In this document: piece by piece, positions 17,891 to 26,506 of the stretch
Layout: the number at the start of each line of letters is the position of its first letter
Numbering within the stretch: position 1 is the first letter of the stretch
Assembly: GCF_029846275.1 (NCBI RefSeq)
Contig: NZ_JARVWS010000002.1
Location: 930,001 to 994,000, forward strand
Length of the DNA stretch: 64,000 nt
Direction: 5' to 3'
Source: Nocardioides sp. CER19
GTDB taxonomy: Bacteria > Actinomycetota > Actinomycetes > Propionibacteriales > Nocardioidaceae
The notes under the pieces: generated by a model
What the model was told of the DNA's origin: nothing
What the model saw: the letters and a program-made list of their open reading frames with translations, nothing else
Databases searched by the model: none
Made by a program: the position numbers and the translations under genes

Positions 17891-18163
17891 TCACCTCACT
17901 TCGAAGTGCGGATCCCCCTGCGGGGCGACCTCGTCGACCGACACCTCGGCCACCTCGGCCCGGCGCGGGCCGCTGCCGCACCAGTCGAGCAGCGTCGTCA
18001 CGGCCTGGGGGTCGCCCTCGAAGTGGCCGGAGACGCTGCCGTCCGGTCGGTTGGCGACCCGGCCCGTCACGCCGAGCCGCTCGGCCTGCTCGGCGCAGGA
18101 CGCGCGGAAGAAGACCCCCTGGACACGTCCGGTGACGACCACGTCGACGGCCCTGGTGCTCAT
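17891..18163 (-). CDS. acyP: acylphosphatase
   Basis: A 90-residue enzyme hydrolysing acyl phosphates such as 1,3-bisphosphoglycerate. The signature GRVQGVFFRASCAEQAERLG contains the phosphate-binding loop and catalytic Arg; the second motif, GSVSGHFEGD, has the catalytic-Asn position replaced by Ser or Gly-Ser, a variation worth noting. ATG 18163 is preferred to the GTG two codons upstream; CACACT lies 6 bases before it. It runs toward the deaminase gene. Confidence 0.85.
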   Translation of the reverse strand: MSTRAVDVVVTGRVQGVFFRASCAEQAERLGVTGRVANRPDGSVSGHFEGDPQAVTTLLDWCGSGPRRAEVAEVSVDEVAPQGDPHFEVR

Positions 18164-18216
18164 CGACACAGTGTGGCAAAGGAACAGCCGGCGGCGCGCG
18201 TCTGTTGGGGCAGACC

Positions 18217-19272
18217 GTGAGCGAGCTCTTCACCCCCATCACCCTCCGTGGGCTGACCGCCCGCAACCGCGTCTGGGTCGCACCGATGTGCCAGTACTCG
18301 GCGACGGACGGCCTCCCGAACGACTGGCACTTCGCCCACCTGGCGAGCTTCGCCCGCGCCGGCGTCGGCGTCGTCCTCACCGAGGCGACGGCGGTCGTGC
18401 CGGAGGGGCGCATCTCGCCGCAGGACACCGGCCTCTGGAACGACGAGCAGACCGCTGCCTGGCGGCGGATCACCGACTTCGCCCACCGCCAGGGCGCCGC
18501 GATCGGCGTCCAGCTCGCACACGCCGGCCGCAAGGCCAGCACCCGCCCGGCCTGGGAGCGCGGCGTCGTGGGCCCGGAGGAGGGCGGCTGGGAGCCGGTC
18601 GCGCCGAGCGCGGCGGCGTACCCGGGGCTGCTCGACCCGCGCGAGCTGACGCCGGAGGAGATCGCCGCGCTGCCCGGCGCCTTCGCCGACGCCGCGGAGC
18701 GTGCGCTCGCGGCCGGCTTCGACCTCGTCGAGATCCACGCGGCGCACGGCTACCTGCTCCACCAGTTCCTCTCGCCGCTGAGCAACCTGCGCACGGACGG
18801 CTACGGCGGCAGCTTCGACAACCGCGCCCGGCTGCTGCACGAGGTCGTCGACGCGGTGCGGGCGCGCGTGCCGGAGGACTACCCGGTCATCGTCCGCATC
18901 TCCGCCACCGACTGGCTCGAGGGCGGCTGGGACGGCGACCAGTCGGTCCGGCTCGCCGGCACGCTGGCCGACAAGGTCGACCTCGTCGACGTCTCGACCG
19001 GCGGCGTGGCGCCGGCGCGGATCGAGCTCGCCCCGGGCTACCAGGTCCCGTACGCCGAGCGGATCCGTGCCGAGGCCGGCGTCCCGACCGGCGCGGTCGG
19101 GCTCATCACCGAGCCGGCGCACGCCGAGGAGATCGTCAAGAACAGGCAGGCCGACGTCGTGCTGCTCGCCCGCGCACTGCTGCGTGACCCGCACTGGGCC
19201 CTGCGTGCCGCCGCCGAGCTCGGCGGCGAGGTGGACTGGCCCCAGCAGTACGAGCGGGCCCGGCCAGCCTGA
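18217..19272 (+). CDS. NADH:flavin oxidoreductase, Old Yellow Enzyme family (YqjM-like)
   Basis: A 351-residue FMN ene-reductase reducing activated C=C bonds. It has the thermophilic-like OYE motifs: MCQYSATDG (Cys tuning the flavin), QLAHAGRKAS, and EIHAAHGYLLHQFLSPLSN, with the arginine finger and terminal FMN phosphate site (GLITEPAHAEEIV). GTG 18217 matches the family N-terminus (SELFTPITLRGLTARNR); TTG 18205 is an alternative. No clear ribosome site. The physiological substrate is unknown. Confidence 0.9.
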   Translation: MSELFTPITLRGLTARNRVWVAPMCQYSATDGLPNDWHFAHLASFARAGVGVVLTEATAVVPEGRISPQDTGLWNDEQTAAWRRITDFAHRQGAAIGVQLAHAGRKASTRPAWERGVVGPEEGGWEPVAPSAAAYPGLLDPRELTPEEIAALPGAFADAAERALAAGFDLVEIHAAHGYLLHQFLSPLSNLRTDGYGGSFDNRARLLHEVVDAVRARVPEDYPVIVRISATDWLEGGWDGDQSVRLAGTLADKVDLVDVSTGGVAPARIELAPGYQVPYAERIRAEAGVPTGAVGLITEPAHAEEIVKNRQADVVLLARALLRDPHWALRAAAELGGEVDWPQQYERARPA

Positions 19273-19281
19273 GGGGACCGG

Positions 19282-20520
19282 TCAGAGCAGCTCGGCGAGC
19301 ATCGCCGCGACCCGCTCGGCGCCGCCGGTCTCGACCGGCCGGCTGACCACCTCGGTGCCGGCCTCCTTGACGACCGCCTCGGCCAGCCAGGCCGGGTCGC
19401 TGACCTCCTCGTAGCTGACACAGCGGCCGGCGCCGTAGCGCTCGAGGCGGTGGCGGACGTGGATGTTCTGCTCGAAGTGGTGGCGCAGCGGGACGTAGAG
19501 GAACGGCACGCGCGCGGCCGCGAGCTCCATCGTCGTGGTGAGGCCGCCCTGGACGACCGCCACGTCGGCCGCCGCGAGCCGGAGGTGGAGGTCCGGCACG
19601 AAGCCCCTCACGTCCGCGCCGTCCACGTGCGGGAGGGCGGCGGGGTCGATGCGGGGGCCGGTGACGACGAGGAACCGCAGCTCGGGGACGAGTCGGCGGG
19701 CGATCGGCACCGCGTCGAGCACCCGTCGCAGCAGCGGCTCGCCGACCCCCGAGCCGCCGACCGCGACGAGGCACAGCACGTCGCGGTCGCCGTACCCGAG
19801 CTCGCGACGCGCCCGCGCGACCTCGGCGGCCGAGGGCGGTTCGAAGCCCGTGACGTAGCCCGCGAAGTCGTAGTTGTCGACCGTCCACTCCCGGATGTTC
19901 GGGAGGCCCGGCCCGAACGACTCGTCGACGACGTCGTCGGGGTTGCCGACGAAGATCTGGCGGTCGCGGATCCGCCGGTAGCGGGCGCGCTGCTCCAGCA
20001 TCTCGGCGTTGTAGTCGGCGGTGACCAGGGCCGCCCGCGCGCCCTCGTCGGGCATCGGCAGCCAGCCGACGAAGTCGGTCATCCACGCGAACGAGAACCG
20101 CTTCAGCTCGGGGTTCTCGTGCAGGAAGTAGTCGACGTCCCAGCTCTCGTCGCCGATCACCAGGTCGTACGGCGTCTCCTCGACCACCTCGTCGAAGACC
20201 ATGAAGTTGTTGACGAGGATCTCGTCCATCTCGCGGATCGCCTGGAAGACATGCAGGTCGTGCTCGCCCGACTCGGCCTCGAGGTGCGCCGACTCGCTGC
20301 CGAGCCACCGCGAGGCCGGGTGCACCCGCTCGCCGGCGTCCTCCAGCACCCGGGTGACCGGGTGCTGGGCGAGCCAGTCGATCTGCAGGTCGGGGTGGAG
20401 CGTCCGCAGCCGCTGCGCGATGGCGAGGTCGCGCCGCGCGTGTCCGAGGCCGATGGGGGAGGAGAGGTAGAGCGCTCGGCGCGGCCGGCCCCGGGCGCGG
20501 GACCACCGCTCGGTGCTCAT
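19282..20520 (-). CDS. GT-B fold glycosyltransferase (MurG/MGT-like)
   Basis: A 412-residue protein with a glycine loop at the N-terminus (LYLSSPIGLGHARRDLAIAQ) and a C-terminal nucleotide-sugar site (AAADVAVVQGGLTTTMELAA, then VPLRHHFEQNIHV), as in UDP-glycosyltransferases. It probably transfers a sugar to a small molecule or lipid; donor and acceptor unknown. Its ATG overlaps the stop of the alpha/beta hydrolase gene by 4 bases, making it the last gene of a three-gene operon facing the TetR gene. Confidence 0.8.
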   Translation of the reverse strand: MSTERWSRARGRPRRALYLSSPIGLGHARRDLAIAQRLRTLHPDLQIDWLAQHPVTRVLEDAGERVHPASRWLGSESAHLEAESGEHDLHVFQAIREMDEILVNNFMVFDEVVEETPYDLVIGDESWDVDYFLHENPELKRFSFAWMTDFVGWLPMPDEGARAALVTADYNAEMLEQRARYRRIRDRQIFVGNPDDVVDESFGPGLPNIREWTVDNYDFAGYVTGFEPPSAAEVARARRELGYGDRDVLCLVAVGGSGVGEPLLRRVLDAVPIARRLVPELRFLVVTGPRIDPAALPHVDGADVRGFVPDLHLRLAAADVAVVQGGLTTTMELAAARVPFLYVPLRHHFEQNIHVRHRLERYGAGRCVSYEEVSDPAWLAEAVVKEAGTEVVSRPVETGGAERVAAMLAELL

Positions 20521-21434
20521 CCCCCCGCTCCCGCGGCGGATCGCACGAAGTCCCGGATCAGGTGGTTGACCTTGACAGGGTCGCGCGCCAGCGGCAGGTG
20601 GCCGCCGCCCTCGATCGCGACGAGCCGTCCGCCGGTGAGCTCGGCGATGAGCTCGCTGCGGCGGACCGAGCTGATCCGGTCGTGGTCACCGTGGATCGTG
20701 AGCAGCGGCGTGGTGATCCGGGCGCACCACTTCCGCAGGGTCTCCGCCGACGGGACGCGGCCGCCGGCTTCGGCGACCAGCACCTCGGCGTTCGTCTCGC
20801 GTCCCCAGGCGACGCAGTCCTCGATCGGCTTGGTCGAGTGCGGCTCCGGGAAGCACTGCCCGAAGAAGAACCACAGGAAGTCGTCGTAGGACCGCCGCCA
20901 GTAGCCGGGGTCCATCTTCGCCCAGTGCTCGAGCGGGTCGGTGCCAAGGTGCGGCACCCGCGAGGGGGGCAGCTCGACGGGGTCCGGTCGCCTGACCCGC
21001 TCGGGCCGGGGCGACGTCCCCAGCCGCAGCGACGGCCCGATGAGCACCGTGCCCGCGATCCGCTCTGCGTGGTTGGCGGCCAGGTCGAGGGCCCACTGAG
21101 CCGCTCGGGACAGTGCGACCACGACCGCCGTCTCGGTCCCGGTCACGTCCAGCACGGCGAGCGCGCGCTCGACCTGCCGGTCCTGGTCGTACGCCGCCGG
21201 CTCGACCGGTCGGTCGGAGAGGCCGTTGCCGGGCCCGTCGTAGGTCACCACGCGGTGGTGCCGCGCGAGATAGGGGAGCTGCAGCTTCCAGAAGCGCTGG
21301 TGCACGATCGTCCACGTCGGCATCAGCAGGAGCGTGGGCCCGGCGGTGCCGTGCACCTCGTAGTGCACCTTCGTCCCGGCCGCCTCGACGAACCCGTCCG
21401 CGTCGGCCGCGCCGATCCGGCGATCCTCGCTCAT
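20517..21434 (-). CDS. alpha/beta hydrolase
   Basis: A 305-residue alpha/beta hydrolase. Landmarks: strand-loop VTYDGPGNGLSD, nucleophile elbow VVVALSRAAQWALDLA (Ser in an A-L-S-R-A context rather than G-x-S-x-G), acid region TPLLTIHGDHDRIS and His in GGGHLPLAR. The start at 21434 is chosen for its GGGAGGAG ribosome site over the ATG four codons upstream. It overlaps the methyltransferase stop by 4 bases. An esterase or epoxide/haloalkane-like activity is possible but not shown. Confidence 0.8.
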   Translation of the reverse strand: MSEDRRIGAADADGFVEAAGTKVHYEVHGTAGPTLLLMPTWTIVHQRFWKLQLPYLARHHRVVTYDGPGNGLSDRPVEPAAYDQDRQVERALAVLDVTGTETAVVVALSRAAQWALDLAANHAERIAGTVLIGPSLRLGTSPRPERVRRPDPVELPPSRVPHLGTDPLEHWAKMDPGYWRRSYDDFLWFFFGQCFPEPHSTKPIEDCVAWGRETNAEVLVAEAGGRVPSAETLRKWCARITTPLLTIHGDHDRISSVRRSELIAELTGGRLVAIEGGGHLPLARDPVKVNHLIRDFVRSAAGAGG

Positions 21435-22213
21435 CGCTCCTCCCATGCTGAGTGTGAGCGCGGGCGGGGTGCCAGGGCCAGCCCCGGGCGGAGTCGCGGA
21501 ACGAAGCGCGGCACCCGGTCGGCGTACTCCGTGTAGGGCTCGCCCAGCTGGAGACGCAGGTCGTGCTCCTCGAAGCGCACCGCCACGACGATGTAGGCCG
21601 AGGCGACCGTCGCGAAGAGCAGCCGGCCGATGCTCATGTCAGGGGTCGACCAGAACGCGATCAGGAAGCCGACCATCAGGGGATGCCGCACGTAGCGGTA
21701 GAGGCCCGGCGTGCGGAACTCGCCCTCGCGGTAGGTCGTCGCCCGCCAGCGGGCCACGACCTGCTTGATCCCGAACAGGTCGAAGTGGCCGATGAGGAAC
21801 GAGCTGACCAGCAGCACGACCCAGCCGGCGACGTAGCCGGCCCACAGCAGCAGACGGGCCCAGGTCGGGTCGGCCGACCACACCTCGTGGGGGAGCGGCC
21901 GCCACTGCCAGAGCAGCAGTGCCACGACGGCGCTCGACGCGAGCACGTAGGTGCTGCGCTCCATCGAGGGCGGCACGACAGTGGTCCAGGCCCGCTTGAA
22001 CCACGGCCGCGCCATCACGCTGTGCTGGACGGCGAACAGCGACATCAGCGTCAGGTCGACGACCAGGGCGAGCCAGACGGGGGCGTCCGGCCCGTCGTCG
22101 ACGCCCTTCGGCACGGCCACGCCGGCCAGGAAGAGCGTGGTGTAGGCGAGCGACGCCACGAAGGCGAGGTAGGCGAGCGCTCCGTAGGCGAGCGTCGCGA
22201 TGCGCGCGGTCAT
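21431..22213 (-). CDS. mddA: methanethiol S-methyltransferase-like integral membrane protein (NnrU/ICMT family)
   Basis: A 260-residue multi-pass membrane protein. It has five to six helices and the ICMT/MddA C-terminal SAM motif (LYRYVRHPLMVGFLIAFW, then EEHDLRLQLGEPYTEYADRV). The family methylates methanethiol to dimethyl sulfide with SAM; the symbol is assigned by similarity only. A ribosome site GGAGAGGAG precedes ATG 22213. It is the first gene of an operon with an alpha/beta hydrolase and a glycosyltransferase. The promoter region carries two palindromes shared with the divergent tetR gene. Confidence 0.72.
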   Translation of the reverse strand: MTARIATLAYGALAYLAFVASLAYTTLFLAGVAVPKGVDDGPDAPVWLALVVDLTLMSLFAVQHSVMARPWFKRAWTTVVPPSMERSTYVLASSAVVALLLWQWRPLPHEVWSADPTWARLLLWAGYVAGWVVLLVSSFLIGHFDLFGIKQVVARWRATTYREGEFRTPGLYRYVRHPLMVGFLIAFWSTPDMSIGRLLFATVASAYIVVAVRFEEHDLRLQLGEPYTEYADRVPRFVPRLRPGLALAPRPRSHSAWEER

Positions 22214-22231
22214 CAGGGCTCCTCTCCGGCG

Positions 22232-22247
22232 GGTCGGTCGACCGACC
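22232..22247. promoter_or_regulatory. palindromic operator 1 (TetR-type)
   Basis: GGTCGGTCGACCGACC is a perfect 16-bp palindrome, 19 bases before the mddA-like start. Its core TCGGTCGACCGA is closely similar to operator 2; the two centres are 36 bases apart. Confidence 0.75.
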
Positions 22248-22267
22248 GAATATCGAGACGCTAGCAT

Positions 22268-22283
22268 TCGGTCGATCGACCGA
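22268..22283. promoter_or_regulatory. palindromic operator 2 (TetR-type)
   Basis: TCGGTCGATCGACCGA is a perfect 16-bp palindrome 27 bases before the tetR ATG. Between the two palindromes lie TAGCAT (22262-22267, plus) and TAGCGT (22263-22258, minus), plausible -10 elements of the divergent promoters. Confidence 0.75.
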
Positions 22284-22309
22284 CAAGGGCCCTTTCCCGA
22301 GGAGACCAC

Positions 22310-22891
22310 ATGGCCGCCGAGACCGCGTCCCGACTCACGCAGGCGGCGCGCGCCTGCCTGCTGGCCGAGGGCTACGCGAACCTGTCGACGCGGCGCGTCG
22401 CTGACCACGCCGGCGTGCCGCTCAGCCAGATCCACTACCACTTCGGCGGCAAGCAGGGCCTCGTCCTCGCGCTGCTCGCGGCGGAGAACGAGAAGCTGGT
22501 CGCGCGCCAGGACGCGATGTACGCCGGCGACACCCCGCTGTCCGCCCGCTACGACCAGGCCTGCGACTTCCTCGACGACGACCTCGCCTCCGGCTACGTC
22601 CGGGTGCTGCAGGAGATGATCGCCGCCGGCTGGTCGGACTCCGCCGTCGCCGAGCAGATCATCGCCCTGCTGCGCGCCTGGATCGACGTGCTCCGCCGCG
22701 TGCTGTCGGAAGCCGAGCGGGACCTCGGCGGGCTCGGGCCGTTCTCGGCCGAGGACGTCGCCCTGCTCGTCGGCATGGCCTTCCTCGGCGGTGAGTCGGT
22801 CCTCCTGCTCGGCGACGACCATTGGTCCACCGCGGTGAGGCGAGCGCTGCGACGCGTCGGTGACCTCATCCGCCTCGCCGAGCGGAGCTGA
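22310..22891 (+). CDS. TetR family transcriptional regulator
   Basis: A 193-residue dimeric repressor. The N-terminal helix-turn-helix is typical (LLAEGYANLSTRRVADHAGV, then SQIHYHFGGKQGLVLALL); the C-terminal half is the ligand/dimer domain. ATG 22310 follows GAGGAGACCAC. It faces the mddA-like operon across a 96-base gap with two perfect palindromes, so it almost certainly represses both directions. The inducer is unknown. Confidence 0.9.
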   Translation: MAAETASRLTQAARACLLAEGYANLSTRRVADHAGVPLSQIHYHFGGKQGLVLALLAAENEKLVARQDAMYAGDTPLSARYDQACDFLDDDLASGYVRVLQEMIAAGWSDSAVAEQIIALLRAWIDVLRRVLSEAERDLGGLGPFSAEDVALLVGMAFLGGESVLLLGDDHWSTAVRRALRRVGDLIRLAERS

Positions 22892-22932
22892 CCGCTGCCG
22901 CGCGCAGGTGTGCCGGTGGGTACCGACCGCGC

Positions 22933-24169
22933 ATGGCAGTGGATTCCGAGACCGGCCCGCTCCGCGAGGTCATCCTCCACCGGCCCGGTCGTGAGATGGA
23001 GCGGCTGACCCCGACCAACAAGGACGACTACCTCTTCGACGAGGTCGTCTGGCTCGAGCGCGCCCAGCACGAGCACGACGCCTTCGCGGCGACGCTGCGG
23101 GACCAGGGTGTCGAGGTCCACCTGCTCGAGGACCTCCTGTGCGAGACGATGGCGGTGCCCGAGGCGCGCAAGCACGTGCTCGACGGAGTGGTCGGCGAGC
23201 GGCTGCAGGGACCCCTGGCCGTCGACGCCGTCGACAACCTCTTCAGTCGGCTCGACCCCGCGACCCTCACCCGCCACCTCATCGCGGGCATCACGAAGCG
23301 GGAGCTGCTCGAGCACGTCGAGGAGCCGGCCTCCGTCGTCGTGCGGTCGACCGGCCTCGACGAGCTGCTGCTGCCGCCGTTGCCCAACCACCTCTTCACC
23401 CGCGACCCCTCCGTGGATCTACGACGGCCTCAGCGTCCACGCCATGCGCCGGCGGGCCCGGATGCGCGAGACGCTGCACTACGAGGCGATCTACCGCTGG
23501 CACCCCCGGTTCGCCGACGTGTCCGTGCCTCGGTGGAGCGACGGCGTCGCCGACGCACCCGCGAGCATCGAGGGCGGTGACGTGCTCGTGCTCGGGGGCG
23601 GCGCGCTGCTCGTGGGCATGAGCGAGCGGACCACCCCGCAGGGGATCGAGCGGATGGCACTGCGCCTCTTCGCCGCCGGGAGCGCCGACCGGATCGTCGC
23701 GCTGGCGCTCCCTCGCGAGCGGGCCTTCATGCACCTCGACACGGTGATGACCATGGTCGACGACCACACCTTCGTGGCGTACGCCGGCCTCGGACTGCTG
23801 CCGTCGTACACCATCGAGCCGAGCGACAACGCCAAGGAGCTCCGGGTGACGTCCCATCCGGCCGAGGACATGCACCGTGTCATCGCGGCGGCTCTCGGGA
23901 TCGACGAGGTCCGGGTCCTCACCGCCGGCCACGACCACCACGTCGCGCAGCGGGAGCAGTGGGACGACGGCTGCAACGTCCTCGCGGTTCGGCCCGGCGT
24001 CGTCGTGGCCTACGAGCGCAACGTGACGACCAACGCGATGCTCGAGAGCCACGGGATCGAGGTGCTGACGATCCCGGGCAGCGAGCTGGGCCGGGGCCGC
24101 GGCGGCCCGCGGTGCATGAGCTGCCCGGTCGAGCGTCAGGCGCGCGCCACGACGAGCCACGTCAGGTAG
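22933..24169 (+). pseudogene. arcA: arginine deiminase, interrupted by a +1 frameshift near 23413
   Basis: The family converts arginine to citrulline and ammonia. Frame 1 (22933-23412) encodes the N-terminal 160 residues up to NHLFTRDPS; the sequence resumes in the +1 frame at 23414 with [11 protein letters not shown] and runs to 24169. All catalytic landmarks survive ([30 protein letters not shown], and the terminal Cys in GGPRCMSCP). The joined length of about 411 residues is normal. Loss of two bases (or gain of one) at TCC-GTGG explains it. A sequencing error, a recent pseudogene or programmed shifting are all possible. The 3' end overlaps the antiporter gene by 34 bases. Confidence 0.8.
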
Positions 24170-25101
24170 CCGGCGTACGTCACCACGAACAGCGCACCCT
24201 CCACCCGGTTGATCCGGGAGCCCGACAAGAAGACAGGGAGGGCGCCGAGCGCGGTGACCACCAGCAGCACGAGGTCGGCGGAGAGCACCTCGTCGGCGAC
24301 AGGTACGCCGTGCGGCGCCACCACGACGGTGAGCCCGAGCACGAAGGCGATGTTGTAGATGCTCGAGCCGAGCAGGTTGCCGATCGCGATGTCGCGCTCG
24401 CCGCGCAGCGTCGACAGGACGGTCGTGACGAGCTCGGGGGCCGAGGTGCCGATGGCCACGACGGTGAGGCCGATGACGGCCTCGCTGACGCCGAGCGAGG
24501 TGGCGGCGTCGACGGCTCCGTCGACGAGCAGCTCCGCGCCCAGCACGATCACCGCCAGCCCGACGACCAGACCGACCACGTGCTTCAGCGGCGCTCGCGC
24601 GCGAGGCACGGTGACGGGGCCGTCGGGGGGCGTGGCTGCGGCGGCGTCCGCCTGGTCGCGTCGGCTGAGGCGGAGCAGCGCCCAGGTGTACGCCGCCCCG
24701 CCGACCAGCAGCAGGATCCCGTCCCACCGCCCGAGGATGCCGTCGAGCGCGAGCAGGAACAGCAGGAGCGCCGCCGCGGTCATCACCGGCAGGTCGAAGA
24801 CGAGCGTGCGCCTTGCGAAGAGGACCGGGACGATCAGAGCGCTGAGGCCGAGGATGAAGAGGATGTTGACCAGGTTGGTGCCGACGATGTTGCCGACCGC
24901 GAGGTCGGGGCTGCCCTTGCGCGCCGCGTCGATGCCGACCGCGAGCTCCGGCACGCTGGTGCCCAGCGACACCACGGTCAGGCCGATGACCATGGGGCTG
25001 ATGCCGAGCCAGGTGGCCAGTCCGCGTCCGCCGCCGATGAGGAGCTCGGCGCCGGCGAGGAGCGCGGCCAGCCCGCCCGCGACCAGCAGCGCGCTGTGCA
25101 T
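24136..25101 (-). CDS. calcium/sodium:proton antiporter, CaCA family (YrbG-like)
   Basis: A 321-residue integral membrane exchanger with the two inverted alpha repeats of the family: [20 protein letters not shown] with [16 protein letters not shown], and [20 protein letters not shown] with [16 protein letters not shown]. Each supplies a conserved Glu and Asn for ion binding. About ten helices are present, with a short charged loop between halves ([15 protein letters not shown]). It exports Ca2+ or Na+; which ion cannot be told. The 3' end runs into the convergent arginine deiminase gene. Confidence 0.9.
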   Translation of the reverse strand: MHSALLVAGGLAALLAGAELLIGGGRGLATWLGISPMVIGLTVVSLGTSVPELAVGIDAARKGSPDLAVGNIVGTNLVNILFILGLSALIVPVLFARRTLVFDLPVMTAAALLLFLLALDGILGRWDGILLLVGGAAYTWALLRLSRRDQADAAAATPPDGPVTVPRARAPLKHVVGLVVGLAVIVLGAELLVDGAVDAATSLGVSEAVIGLTVVAIGTSAPELVTTVLSTLRGERDIAIGNLLGSSIYNIAFVLGLTVVVAPHGVPVADEVLSADLVLLVVTALGALPVFLSGSRINRVEGALFVVTYAGYLTWLVVARA

Positions 25102-25119
25102 CAGCCGATCGACGAGCGA

Positions 25120-25626
25120 TCAGCGTGCGTCACGCTTCGCCTGCCGCCGCCTGCCCGCCGCCTGGCTCGCCGCGTCCTTCTTGACGCCGCCCGTCGTCTT
25201 CTTCGCTGCCGGACGCCGGGACGTCGCCGGCTTCTCCACGGCGGCCGCGGTCGTCGCGACCGGCTCGGGACCGGTGCCGTCGGTCCGGGCGGCCGCCTCG
25301 AGCCGGGACGTCTTGAGCTCCGCAGCGGCACGCGCCGCGTGCGCGGCGACCTGCCGGCTCACCGCCGCCAGGGCGGTCTCGAAGACCTCGGCCTTGTCGC
25401 GGTCGCGCTGGTTCTTCGGATAGCTGAACCCGCGCCCGCCCCGCTTCACGACCGCGCCGCGCGCGTTCCGCCGGTAGATGGTCACGTACTTCGACCGCGC
25501 CTCGCGGATCCGGGAGTGCAGCGCGAGCAGCTCCTCCTCGTCCAGGTCCGTCAGCGCGTCGCGCGAGGTCTCCCTGACGAGCTGCTGCTCGGCGTCGGTC
25601 ATCGAGTTGAGCACCGCCTGCTTCAT
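25120..25626 (-). CDS. hypothetical protein with basic Ala/Lys-rich tail
   Basis: A 168-residue protein. Residues 1-95 are helical and charged (TDLDEEELLALHSRIREARS, KYVTIYRRNARGAVVKRGG); the tail is low-complexity Ala/Lys/Thr (RRPAAKKTTGGVKKDAASQ), as in histone-H1-like or nucleoid-associated proteins. A good ribosome site (GAAGGGGAACC-ATG) sets the start. I do not recognise the family; nucleic acid binding is suggested only by composition. The antiporter gene follows 18 bases downstream. Confidence 0.6.
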   Translation of the reverse strand: MKQAVLNSMTDAEQQLVRETSRDALTDLDEEELLALHSRIREARSKYVTIYRRNARGAVVKRGGRGFSYPKNQRDRDKAEVFETALAAVSRQVAAHAARAAAELKTSRLEAAARTDGTGPEPVATTAAAVEKPATSRRPAAKKTTGGVKKDAASQAAGRRRQAKRDAR

Positions 25627-25728
25627 GGTTCCCCTTCCGCCAGGCGCGTCACCGGCGACGCGGTCTGTCAGCATCGTGCCGCAGGGCTCGCGTCGCGACC
25701 AGCCCTCCGGTGGATGCCGGGGCGGTGC

Positions 25729-26439
25729 TCAGCCGTCGAGCGGCATCGCCCAGCCGGTGACCGAGCAGCCGTTCACGCCGACCACGCCGACGAGGTCGAA
25801 GGCGTACTCCGAGGCGTGGACCGCGAACGTGCCATGGAGCACGCCGGCACTGCCCAGGGGGAAGAGCCCGGGGTTCAGCTCGCCGCCGATCACGGTCGGG
25901 GCCGAGCCGCCGACGACCCGTTCGCCCCAGACGACGGGGTAGCCGCCGCTCGCTCCGACCAGGGCGACGGAGACGATTCCGCCGGAGCACTCGCCCTTGA
26001 CCTGCAGCTCGCCGACGGTGCCGACGACCGCAGGCTGCTGCGTGGTCGCCGCGAGATCTGCCCGGAGCACGGTCGCGCCCGGTCCTGGCGCTCCCTGCAC
26101 GCCCGCCGGTCCTTGCGCCCCCGCCGGTCCTTGTGCGCCCGTCGGTCCTTGCGCCCCTGCCGGTCCGGGCGGGCCCTCGGCCCCCTGCGGCCCGGTTGCG
26201 CCGGTTGCGCCGGTTGCGCCGGTTGCGCCGGTCGCGCCCTTGGCGCCGGCCGGGAGCTGCCCGGCGCGGAAGTCACGGGCCAACAGCGATCCGTCGCGGA
26301 TGTCGGCGCTGGTGACGCTGTTGTCCTTGATCTGCTTACCGGTCACGACGCGGGCGGCGTCGGCGACGTGGGAGTTGGTGGCGAGGAGGAAGCCCAGCGT
26401 CGCGACGACGGCCAGCTGGGCGGGACGGGGGCGGCGCAC
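25729..26439 (-). CDS. secreted collagen-like (Gly-X-Y) repeat protein
   Basis: A 236-residue exported protein. A signal peptide ([20 protein letters not shown], residues 9-28) precedes the motif [20 protein letters not shown] common before collagen-like tracts in actinobacteria. About 19 Gly-X-Y triplets follow (residues 66-122, including five GAT units), then a beta-rich domain with two cysteines, ECSGG and NGCSVTG, that may pair. It starts at GTG; GATTCT lies 6 bases upstream. Likely a cell-surface or matrix protein. Confidence 0.8.
   Translation of the reverse strand: MRRPRPAQLAVVATLGFLLATNSHVADAARVVTGKQIKDNSVTSADIRDGSLLARDFRAGQLPAGAKGATGATGATGATGATGPQGAEGPPGPAGAQGPTGAQGPAGAQGPAGVQGAPGPGATVLRADLAATTQQPAVVGTVGELQVKGECSGGIVSVALVGASGGYPVVWGERVVGGSAPTVIGGELNPGLFPLGSAGVLHGTFAVHASEYAFDLVGVVGVNGCSVTGWAMPLDG
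26194..26238 (-). repeat. 9-bp tandem repeat in collagen-like tract
   Basis: Four perfect copies of GGTTGCGCC (plus strand) and a fifth variant, GGTCGCGCC, encode the Gly-Ala-Thr run. Slippage here would change triplet number in frame. Confidence 0.9.
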
Positions 26440-26506
26440 CGTCCCAGAATCTCATTCCTGACGGGCGGACGGCCACGGACCTTGGTCCTGCTCGCGGTGC
26501 TGGCGA

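Noticed and set aside
26100..26240. CRISPR-like short repeats
   Set aside because: The repeats are contiguous 9-bp coding units of the collagen-like tract with no spacers.
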